Below, piece after piece: positions 53,910-60,739 of a stretch of DNA of 64,000 nucleotides (position 1 is the stretch's first letter; the number at the start of each line of letters is the position of its first letter). The notes below the pieces were generated by a model. It had not been told where the DNA came from, made no database searches, and saw nothing but the letters and a program-made list of their open reading frames with translations. Made by a program: the position numbers and the translations under genes. The DNA comes from DATFES01 sp035457725. Its GTDB lineage: Bacteria; Pseudomonadota; Alphaproteobacteria; CACIAM-22H2. The stretch is taken from NCBI GenBank assembly GCA_035457725.1, contig DATIBC010000036.1, forward strand, positions 12,992-76,991, read 5' to 3'.

Positions 53910-54836
53910 TCAGTGGACGGAAGCACCGAGGGCGTCGTCGAGAATGCGTTTCAACTCCAGGGTCTCCTCGCCGGTGAGATCGACGAGCGGCGGTCGGACA
54001 GGCCCCGCCGGGCGGCCGACGACGCGCAGACCCGCCTTGACAATGCTGACTGCATAACCTCGCCTTCGGTTGCGCAACGCAATGTACGGCAGGAACAATT
54101 TTCGGAGAAGCTCGTCGGTGACCGTGACATTGCCTTGGCGAACCGCGGCATGGAAGCGCAGGGCGGTCTTGGGAATGAAATTGTACACCGCCGACGAATA
54201 AGTGGTGAACCCCGCCGCGAAATAGGGAACGGCGAAAATCTCGGCGGTCGGCATCCCGCCGATATAGACAAGCCGCTCGCCGAGCGTCTGGCGAACGCGG
54301 ACCAACTGCTCGACATCGCCATGCCCATCCTTGAATCCGACCAGGTTCGGATTACGGTCGGCCAAGCGGGCGAGCGTCTCGGCGGCGAACAGGCAATTGT
54401 CACGATTGTAGACGATCACACCGATGCCGACGGCGCGGCATACCGCCTCGACGTGGCGCAAGAGGCCTTCTTGCTCGACATTCAACAGGTATTGCGGCAG
54501 TAGCAAAACGCCATCAGCGCCGCACCGCTCGGCCGTGCGCGCGAACTCGATAGCCATCGCCGTGCCGTAGCCCGACCCGGCAATGACCGGAACTCGACCC
54601 TGCGCCACGCCAACGGCTGCCGTGACGACGCGGGCGTATTCTTCGGGCGCCAGCGAAAAGAATTCGCCGGTGCCGCCCGGGGCAAATAGCGCCGCCGCGC
54701 CGTTTGCGACATTGTCGGCGATGCTGGCCCGATACGATGCCTCGTCGAATGCGCCGTCGTCGCGAAAATGAGTGACCGGAAAGGCGAGCAGTCCGGCGCC
54801 GACCGCCGCTTTGAGCCGAGCGGGTTCCATGGTCAT
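53910..54836 (-). CDS. kdgD: 5-dehydro-4-deoxyglucarate dehydratase KdgD
   Basis: Class I, DHDPS-superfamily lyase of 308 residues which dehydrates and decarboxylates 5-keto-4-deoxyglucarate to alpha-ketoglutarate semialdehyde. Schiff-base lysine Lys169 is in LVGFKDGHGD and the catalytic tyrosine Tyr143 in VIVYNRDN. FAPGGTGEFFSLAPEEY and AFPVTHFRDDG are typical of KdgD. A general DHDPS is less likely given udh directly upstream. It is the second gene after udh, 12 bases downstream of it. Confidence 0.91.
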   Translation of the reverse strand: MTMEPARLKAAVGAGLLAFPVTHFRDDGAFDEASYRASIADNVANGAAALFAPGGTGEFFSLAPEEYARVVTAAVGVAQGRVPVIAGSGYGTAMAIEFARTAERCGADGVLLLPQYLLNVEQEGLLRHVEAVCRAVGIGVIVYNRDNCLFAAETLARLADRNPNLVGFKDGHGDVEQLVRVRQTLGERLVYIGGMPTAEIFAVPYFAAGFTTYSSAVYNFIPKTALRFHAAVRQGNVTVTDELLRKLFLPYIALRNRRRGYAVSIVKAGLRVVGRPAGPVRPPLVDLTGEETLELKRILDDALGASVH

Positions 54837-54848
54837 GGCGGAGACACC

Positions 54849-55661
54849 TCACCAATGCGCGAGATCGCGATCGCCGTCGTATCCAATGGCGCAAAAGTCG
54901 CCGCCTTGGTACCAATCGGCCACCCGATTCGCCGGAAGCTTGGCTTGCGCGGCAAGCGCCGCCTCGCGATGCGCCTCGGCTTTGCCGGTCGGGCGATAGC
55001 CAAGGCGATAGGCGGCCGCGTTGTCCCACCAGCTCCGCTCATTGTCCGAAGCCCCGTAGAACACCTCGAAACGAATGTCCGGGTGCTCGAGCCCGATCCG
55101 GATAAGCTGCACCAAGTCGTCGGGGCTGATCCAGATCGACAACCGGCGGAGATCGACGGGCGCGTCGGCAAAGTTGCCGATTCGCAAGCAAGTCACGCGC
55201 AGCCCGTGCTTGTAGGCGTAAAGCGCGCCCATCGCCTCGCCAAACGCCTTGCTCACGCCATAGAAACCGTCCGGGCGCACGATTTGGTCGACGTCGATAC
55301 GTCGCGTGCGCGGGTAAAAGCCTATGGCGTGGTTCGAGGACGCGAAGACGACGCGTTTGACCTTGCGGCGGCGCGCCGCTTCGAAAAGGTTGTGGCAGCC
55401 GACGATGTTCGCCGGATGAATTTCCGCCCAGGGTCGCTCGACCGACACACCACCGAGATGGATGATTCCCTCGACGCCGTCGACGGCGCGCTCGACCTCG
55501 TCGAGCTTCGCCAGGTCGGCGGCGACGAAGCGTTCGTCGGCGGCAAGATCCGCCGGCGGCTGCAGATCGCTCAGCCGGATGTCTGGGTAGACGCCTTTGA
55601 GCAGGACGCGAAGCCGGCTGCCAATGCCGCCCGATGCCCCGGTGATGAGGACGTTTCGCAT
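54849..55661 (-). CDS. udh: NAD-dependent uronate dehydrogenase Udh
   Basis: Short-chain/extended dehydrogenase of 270 residues that oxidises D-glucuronate or D-galacturonate to the aldarolactone. The cofactor motif is LITGASGGIGSRL; VFASSNHAIGFYPRT and FYGVSKAFGE carry the catalytic Ser and Tyr-x-x-x-Lys. GIIHLGGVSVERPWAEI and the C-terminal WWDNAAAYRLGYRP match Agrobacterium Udh well. It starts the uronate enzyme operon, 42 bases after the regulator gene. Confidence 0.92.
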   Translation of the reverse strand: MRNVLITGASGGIGSRLRVLLKGVYPDIRLSDLQPPADLAADERFVAADLAKLDEVERAVDGVEGIIHLGGVSVERPWAEIHPANIVGCHNLFEAARRRKVKRVVFASSNHAIGFYPRTRRIDVDQIVRPDGFYGVSKAFGEAMGALYAYKHGLRVTCLRIGNFADAPVDLRRLSIWISPDDLVQLIRIGLEHPDIRFEVFYGASDNERSWWDNAAAYRLGYRPTGKAEAHREAALAAQAKLPANRVADWYQGGDFCAIGYDGDRDLAHW

Positions 55662-55703
55662 CGCCGTTCCCTTTCTTGTCCGATTGGATGGCCCGCCCGG
55701 GCG

Positions 55704-56495
55704 TCAGCTCCGCGCTCGAACCGCGTCGCCTTCCCTGGCCAGCTTGCGATATCGCTGACGGCTGTTGTCGAGATGCCTGCGCATGGCAAGCCGCGCCGCC
55801 GTTGCGTCCCCCGCAGCGATCGCGTCATGGATTTGACGATGCTCGCCCTGGATCATTTCGAGATATTCGCGCGGCCGTGGCAGGCGTCCGGGCGATACGC
55901 GGATGCTCTGGCGCGGAATTATGATGCGACCGAGGAATTCGTGAAAGCGGATGAACTGGGGATTGCAAGTCGCTGCGGCGATTGCCCGGTGGAAGGCGAA
56001 ATCCTCGTCGATCGCCGACTCGCCGGCGGCAATTGCGCGGTCGATAACGGCCAGCGCGGCGCCGATCCGCTTCAAATGTTGCGGCTTGGCGCGCTCGGCG
56101 GCCAAGCCCGCCGCCTCGACTTCGACCCCGGTTCGCAGCTCCATGACATGCAGCACCTCGCCGATCGAACCCAGGCCTTGCGGATCGATCCGGAATGGAC
56201 GGCGCTGGCTGTCGGCGGCGACGAACGCGCCGACCCCTTGGCGGGTCACCACCAGTCCTTCGGCGCGGAGCGCCGCCACCGCTTCGCGAACCACGGTGCG
56301 GCTCACCCCCATCGCCGACATCATTTGCTGTTCGGTCGGCAGCCGCGATCCCGGGGCAAGGTTGCCGCCAGTGATGTCGGCCAAGAGACGCTCGACCACC
56401 TCGCGGGTAAGGTTGCGCGGCGGCTGGACCGGTCGCAGAGCCCCCAGCCTGGCCGACGTTCTTGACTCGCTCCGGCTCGTATGTTGTATGGTCAT
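55704..56495 (-). CDS. FadR-subfamily GntR-type regulator of the uronate locus
   Basis: Transcription factor of 263 residues from the ATG at 56495. The winged helix-turn-helix is NLTREVVERLLADITGGNLAPGSRLPTEQQMM plus GVSRTVVREAVAALRAEGLV, given as adjacent blocks of under 20 residues in the family alignment. The C-terminal FCD effector domain contains the conserved His-containing helices (DEDFAFHRAIAAAT, GEHRQIHDAI). Longer versions to 56516 or 56558 would pass through an operator-like palindrome. It is transcribed towards udh and divergent from the TRAP genes, and probably responds to a uronate or aldarate. Confidence 0.87.
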   Translation of the reverse strand: MTIQHTSRSESRTSARLGALRPVQPPRNLTREVVERLLADITGGNLAPGSRLPTEQQMMSAMGVSRTVVREAVAALRAEGLVVTRQGVGAFVAADSQRRPFRIDPQGLGSIGEVLHVMELRTGVEVEAAGLAAERAKPQHLKRIGAALAVIDRAIAAGESAIDEDFAFHRAIAAATCNPQFIRFHEFLGRIIIPRQSIRVSPGRLPRPREYLEMIQGEHRQIHDAIAAGDATAARLAMRRHLDNSRQRYRKLAREGDAVRARS

Positions 56496-56502
56496 CGTAC
56501 AA
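56484..56502. promoter_or_regulatory. FadR-type operator palindrome over the regulator start codon
   Basis: TTGTATG at 56484-56490 and CGTACAA at 56496-56502 form an inverted repeat with one mismatch around GTCAT. The reverse complement of the centre contains the ATG of the regulator. This spacing and sequence resemble operators of FadR-type GntR regulators. Autoregulation is the expected consequence; a role at the TRAP promoter is possible but its promoter starts about 200 bases away. Confidence 0.6.
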
Positions 56503-56507
56503 GTAAC

Positions 56508-56536
56508 GTCTAACATCGGGCGCGCCGCGCGGTCAA
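56508..56536 (-). promoter_or_regulatory. Predicted sigma-70-type promoter of the FadR-type regulator
   Basis: On the minus strand TTGACC (56536-56531) and TTAGAC (56513-56508) are separated by exactly 17 bases. The start of transcription expected about seven bases after the second box falls within the operator palindrome and within about five to eight bases of the ATG at 56495. The transcript would have a very short leader. The -10 match is poor, so this is tentative. Confidence 0.35.
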
Positions 56537-56727
56537 TCGACTTGGGCGTATTGGGCACTCCGGCGGCGCCGTGGCGGCGAAATAGTCACGGTGACTCTCG
56601 ACGGTCGCGTGGCGGCAGGATATCGTAGGGGTAACCGATCTTTACGGAGTGTGTTCGTTCTCATCCGTCGAACAGCGTAATTCGAAGCGTTACTGAAAAA
56701 ACACTCACTCTCGAGGGAGGAATGAGT

Positions 56728-57738
56728 ATGAAGCGACGCAGTGTACTCAAACTGGGCGCGACCGCGGTCGCGTTCGGCGCCGTCGGTGCGCGGTTTGCCG
56801 CACCGGCTTCAGCGCAGCAGAAGATGGTGCTGAAGGCGACCGACGTACATCCGCTGGGGTATCCCACGGTCGAAGCCGTGGTGCGGATGGGCAAGAAGCT
56901 CGAGCAATCGACCAATGGCCGGCTCAGCATCCAGATGTTCCCCTCGATGCAGCTGGGCGGCGAAAAGGAGATGATTGAGCAGGCGCAGGTCGGCGCGCTG
57001 CAGATCGCCCGCATCAGCGTCGGCCCGGTCGGCACGATCGTCGACGAGCTCAACGTGTTCAATATGCCGTTCGTCTTCCGCAATTCGGCGCATATGGAAA
57101 AGGTGGTCGACGGTCCGATCGGCACCGAGCTTCTGGATAAGGTGTCGAACAATCCGCAGACCCGATTGATCGGACTGTGCTGGATGAACGCCGGATCGCG
57201 CAACGTCTACAATTCGAAGCACGCCGTCCGCAGCATCGATGATCTCAAGGGCCTCAAAATCCGCATGATGGGCAATCCGATCTTCGTCGATACGATGAAT
57301 GCGCTCGGCGGCAACGGAATCGCGATGGGATTCGATCAGCTCTACAACGCAATGCAGACCGGGGTCGTGGATGGCGCCGAGAACAATCCGCCGACTTATG
57401 TATCGGGGAACCACTTCCAAGTAGCGAAGTACTTCTCGATGACCGAACATCTGATCATTCCCGAGATCCTGGTCTTCTCGCGCCGCTCGTGGGAGACGCT
57501 GTCGAAGGACGATCAGGATCTGATCAAGAAGTTCTCGAAGGAGGCGCAACTCGAACAGCGCAAGCTTTGGTACGAGCGCGAGGAGGAGTCGGTCGCCAAG
57601 ATGAAGCAGGTGGGCATCGAGATCGTTACCTTCTCTCCGGCGGAGAAACAGCGATTCCAGGCTGCCGTCAAGCCGGTTTGGGACAAGTACGGCGCCAAGT
57701 ACGCCGACCTCGTCAAGCGCATCCAAGCCGTCAACTGA
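56728..57738 (+). CDS. TRAP transporter substrate-binding protein, DctP family (uronate locus)
   Basis: Periplasmic receptor, 336 residues from the ATG at 56728, seven bases after GGAGG; an in-frame ATG at 56722 is too close to that site. Its leader MKRRSVLKLG has a twin-arginine-like motif, with cleavage expected near ASAQQ. KATDVHPLGYPTVEAVVRMGKKLE (a block beginning the mature part), LKGLKIRMMGNPIF with the ligand arginine, and GFDQLYNAMQTGVVDGAENNP are DctP signatures. Its position divergent from udh and kdgD suggests a hexuronate ligand. Confidence 0.92.
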   Translation: MKRRSVLKLGATAVAFGAVGARFAAPASAQQKMVLKATDVHPLGYPTVEAVVRMGKKLEQSTNGRLSIQMFPSMQLGGEKEMIEQAQVGALQIARISVGPVGTIVDELNVFNMPFVFRNSAHMEKVVDGPIGTELLDKVSNNPQTRLIGLCWMNAGSRNVYNSKHAVRSIDDLKGLKIRMMGNPIFVDTMNALGGNGIAMGFDQLYNAMQTGVVDGAENNPPTYVSGNHFQVAKYFSMTEHLIIPEILVFSRRSWETLSKDDQDLIKKFSKEAQLEQRKLWYEREEESVAKMKQVGIEIVTFSPAEKQRFQAAVKPVWDKYGAKYADLVKRIQAVN

Positions 57739-57763
57739 CCGCCGGGTTGCGTGACGCACCAAC

Positions 57764-57808
57764 GGGCCGGCCGAACGATCTAGTTCAAGCCGGCCCGATC
57801 TTTTCCTT
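57764..57808 (+). terminator. Hairpin with T-rich tail between DctP and DctQ genes
   Basis: GGGCCGGC (57764-57771) pairs perfectly with GCCGGCCC (57789-57796) around a 17-base loop, and TTTTCCTTT follows from 57801. It has the form of an intrinsic terminator within the operon, so the membrane-subunit genes are likely transcribed at a lower level than the receptor gene. Confidence 0.6.
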
Positions 57809-57823
57809 TGCCTCGGAGGGTCG

Positions 57824-58339
57824 ATGAAAGCCGCCTACGCCAAGGCCATGGACGCTCTGTACCTGCTGTGCGTCTCAATCGCCGGCTGCAGCCTGGTGGT
57901 GATGACGGTGATCATTCCATGGGGCGTATATCGTCGCTACTGGCTCAACTCGGCCGCGGCATGGCCGGAGCCTGCCTCGGTCCTGCTGGTGATCCTCTTC
58001 ACGTTCCTCGCGGCCGCTGCTTGTTATCGCGCCGGGGTCCATATCAGCGTCGTTCTCTTTACCGATGCCCTTCCGTCGTCGCTGCGCCGTGTCGTTGGCC
58101 TGCTCTCCGACCTGGCGATGGCGCTGTTGAGCCTGTTCATGGTGATCTGGGGAATCCAACTGGTCGATACCACCTGGAACCAGGTCATTGCCGAATTTCC
58201 CTTTCTGTCGGTCGGCATCACCTATCTGCCCATTCCGGTCAGCGGCGCGCTGACCCTGATGTTCATCGTCGAACGCCTGTGGATCGGCCCGCCGTCGCGA
58301 ACCTCGTTCGTCTACCGCGAGCCGGCCGACATCCACTAG
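57824..58339 (+). CDS. TRAP transporter small permease, DctQ family (uronate locus)
   Basis: Small membrane subunit of 171 residues. CGGAGGGTCG precedes the ATG at 57824. It has four hydrophobic segments (about residues 12-35, 50-69, 90-110 and 128-145). The middle WPEPASVLLVILFTFLAAAACYRAG matches the DctQ helix-2 region, with WPEP replacing the more usual WxEE. It precedes the DctM gene by 28 bases. Confidence 0.9.
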   Translation: MKAAYAKAMDALYLLCVSIAGCSLVVMTVIIPWGVYRRYWLNSAAAWPEPASVLLVILFTFLAAAACYRAGVHISVVLFTDALPSSLRRVVGLLSDLAMALLSLFMVIWGIQLVDTTWNQVIAEFPFLSVGITYLPIPVSGALTLMFIVERLWIGPPSRTSFVYREPADIH

Positions 58340-58367
58340 CTCCGAGCGCGCGGGCGAGGGAAGTCAC

Positions 58368-59651
58368 ATGACTGCGTTCGTTCTGCTCGGCAGCCTTTTT
58401 CTTTTCATCGCCATGGGAGTGCCGGTCGCCTACGCCATGGGCATCGCCGCGCTCGTCGGCGCAATGTGGATCGACATCCCGCTCGAGGCGGTGATGCTCA
58501 AGATTTCCGACGGCGTGAGCAAGTTCTCCTTGCTGGCCATTCCGTTCTTCGTGTTGGCCGGCGCCATCATGGCCGAAGGCGGCATGGCGCGGCGGCTCGT
58601 CGCATTCGCCAGCGTCATGGTCGGCTTCATCCGCGGCGGCCTGTCGCTAGTCAACGTGCTTGCCTCCAGCCTGTTCGGCTGCATATCGGGCTCGTCGGTC
58701 GCCGACACCTCGTCGATCGGCACGGTGATGATCCCGCAAATGGAGCGGGCCGGGTATCCACGAATCTTCGCCGTCAATGTGACCATCACCGGTTCGGTGC
58801 AGGCGATCCTCATTCCGCCCAGCCACAACGCGGTCATCTACTCGCTGGCCGCCGGCGGATCGATATCCATCGCCAGCCTCTTTCTCGCCGGCGTGTTTCC
58901 CGGCCTGTTACTTGGCCTGTCGCTGGTGGTGCTTTGCCTCGTGCTCGCCCACAAGAACGGCTATCCGAAGGGCAAGGTTGTCCCGCTGCCCCAGGCGTTG
59001 CGGGCGGCCGGCGAGGCGCTGTGGGGACTGATCACCATGGTGATCATCCTCGGCGGCATCCTGAGCGGCGTCTTCACCGCCACCGAATCGGCGGCGGTCG
59101 CCTGCGTCTACGCCTTCCTCGTCACCATGCTGGTTTATCGCGACTATCGCTGGCGCGACCTGCCGCTCCTGATCCACCGCACGGTCAAGACGGTGGCGAT
59201 GGTGATGATCCTCATCGCCTTCGCGTCGGGCTTCGGCTACATCATGGCCTTGATGCAGCTTCCGGCGCACGTGACGCAGTTCTTCCTGACGCTGTCGGAC
59301 AACAAGTACGTCATCCTGTTTCTAATCAACATCATGCTGCTCGTGCTTGGGTGCCTAATGGACATGGCGCCGCTGATCTTAATCTGCACGCCGATCCTGT
59401 TGCCGGTCGTAACCAGCCTTGGCATCGATCCGGTGCATTTCGGAATGATCATGCTGATCAACCTAGGTATCGGCTTGGTCACTCCGCCAGTCGGCGCCAC
59501 GCTGTTCGTCGGCTGCGCGGTCGGCAAGGTTACGATGGAACAGGTGGCGCGGACGATCTGGCCGTTCTACATTGCCATGATAATCGTCCTCGCGCTGGTG
59601 ACGTACGTCCCGGCCGTCTCGCTGTGGTTTCCGAGCCTGTTTGATTTTTAA
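58368..59651 (+). CDS. TRAP transporter large permease, DctM family (uronate locus)
   Basis: Large membrane subunit, 427 residues. FSLLAIPFFVLAGAIMAEGGMARRL, given as the first conserved block, SSLFGCISGSSVADTSSIG, ILIPPSHNAVIYSLAAGG and GVFTATESAAVACVYAF are typical. The ending TPPVGATLFVGCAVGKVTMEQ is the usual DctM C-terminal block. With the two genes upstream it forms the third complete TRAP system of the window, here in the uronate locus. Confidence 0.93.
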   Translation: MTAFVLLGSLFLFIAMGVPVAYAMGIAALVGAMWIDIPLEAVMLKISDGVSKFSLLAIPFFVLAGAIMAEGGMARRLVAFASVMVGFIRGGLSLVNVLASSLFGCISGSSVADTSSIGTVMIPQMERAGYPRIFAVNVTITGSVQAILIPPSHNAVIYSLAAGGSISIASLFLAGVFPGLLLGLSLVVLCLVLAHKNGYPKGKVVPLPQALRAAGEALWGLITMVIILGGILSGVFTATESAAVACVYAFLVTMLVYRDYRWRDLPLLIHRTVKTVAMVMILIAFASGFGYIMALMQLPAHVTQFFLTLSDNKYVILFLINIMLLVLGCLMDMAPLILICTPILLPVVTSLGIDPVHFGMIMLINLGIGLVTPPVGATLFVGCAVGKVTMEQVARTIWPFYIAMIIVLALVTYVPAVSLWFPSLFDF

Positions 59652-59657
59652 ACCGCG

Positions 59658-59686
59658 TCGGGCCGCCCGGAGCTGGAGCGGCCCGA
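59658..59686. terminator. Hairpin between convergent genes
   Basis: TCGGGCCGC at 59658-59666 and GCGGCCCGA at 59678-59686 form a perfect nine-pair stem with an 11-base loop, centrally between the converging DctM and FAH-family genes. There is no clear T-run on either side, so it may serve as a bidirectional terminator of moderate strength. Confidence 0.5.
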
Positions 59687-59708
59687 TGTCGCGCGGCGCG
59701 TAGACCGC

Positions 59709-60545
59709 CTAGGAATAAACTTGGCGCTGCTGGCCGAGGCCGGCGATGCCCAGCGTCACCACGTCGCCCGACTTCAAGTAGACCGGAGGCTTGCGGCCCA
59801 GCCCAACGCCTGGCGGCGTGCCGGTCGAGATCACGTCGCCGGGCTCGAGCGTCATGAAGCGGCTAATATACGCGACGAGATAGGCGACGCCAAAGATCAT
59901 TGTCTGCGTCGATCCGCTCTGCATCCGCTGGCCGTTGACGTCGAGCCACATGTCGAGCGCCTGCGGGTCCTTGACCTCGTCGGCGGTAACGATCCACGGC
60001 CCGATCGGTCCGAATCCGTCGTGGCTCTTGCCCTTGACCCATTGTCCGAGGCGTTCGATCTGATCTTGGCGTTCCGACACGTCGTTGATGACGCAATATC
60101 CGGCGACATGGGAGAGGGCTTTCGCCTCCTCCACGTAGCGCGCCTTGCGGCCGATGACCACGCCGAGTTCGACTTCCCAATCAGTCTTGACCGAGCCGCG
60201 AGGGATCGCAATCCGGTCGTTGGGACCGCCGATCGACGTGTTGGCTTTCATGAACAAGATCGGCTCGGTAGGGATCGGCAGGCCCGATTCCCTGGCGTGA
60301 TCGGAATAATTGAGGCCGACGCAAACCAGCTTGCCGATGCCGGCGAGCGGCACGCCGAGGCGCGGCTTGCCCGGCACGGGCGGCAGTTTCCTGGGATCAA
60401 GTTTGCGCAGCTTGGCGAGCGCGGCCGGAGTCATCGTTTCCGCGCCGATATCGGCGATCTTTCGGGCCAGACTACGTACGCGCCCGTCGGCGTCGAGCAT
60501 GCCCGGCTTTTCCTTTCCTTTCGGCCCGTATCGCAGAAGTTTCAT
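59709..60545 (-). CDS. Fumarylacetoacetate hydrolase (FAH) family protein
   Basis: Divalent-metal enzyme of 278 residues. Metal ligands Glu-x-Glu are in DWEVELGVVIG and the Asp in VINDVSERQ; KLVCVGLNYSDHARESGLP and KSHDGFGPIGPWIVTADEV are typical. Members hydrolyse or decarboxylate 2-oxo acids with a second carbonyl, such as 2,4-diketo-3-deoxy sugar acids or oxaloacetate. GGGGAC precedes the ATG at 60545. Convergent with the uronate TRAP operon; a link to sugar-acid breakdown is plausible but unproven. Confidence 0.9.
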   Translation of the reverse strand: MKLLRYGPKGKEKPGMLDADGRVRSLARKIADIGAETMTPAALAKLRKLDPRKLPPVPGKPRLGVPLAGIGKLVCVGLNYSDHARESGLPIPTEPILFMKANTSIGGPNDRIAIPRGSVKTDWEVELGVVIGRKARYVEEAKALSHVAGYCVINDVSERQDQIERLGQWVKGKSHDGFGPIGPWIVTADEVKDPQALDMWLDVNGQRMQSGSTQTMIFGVAYLVAYISRFMTLEPGDVISTGTPPGVGLGRKPPVYLKSGDVVTLGIAGLGQQRQVYS

Positions 60546-60739
60546 GATCGTCGTCCCCCCTTGTCGGATGGCGATGGCGGCGCGGAGAGTAGCAGACGGC
60601 AAGGGTCACGCCAGAGGCAGATTAACGTCGCCGTGGCTATGGAAAGCCTCGGGTCGCGTACGATGTTGTGGTAGAAGTCAATGGATTCGCGACGTTATGA
60701 TGTCGATTCGAACCGACGAATTATGGATTTGAGGAGAGC

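Noticed and set aside
54768..56465. 565-residue plus-strand frame opposite kdgD, udh and the regulator
   Set aside because: It spans three well-supported minus-strand genes and has no domain of its own.
56595..56605. GTCACGGTGAC palindrome between the regulator and the TRAP genes as a second operator
   Set aside because: It is short, unlike the TTGTAYG motif, and of a kind common by chance in GC-rich DNA.
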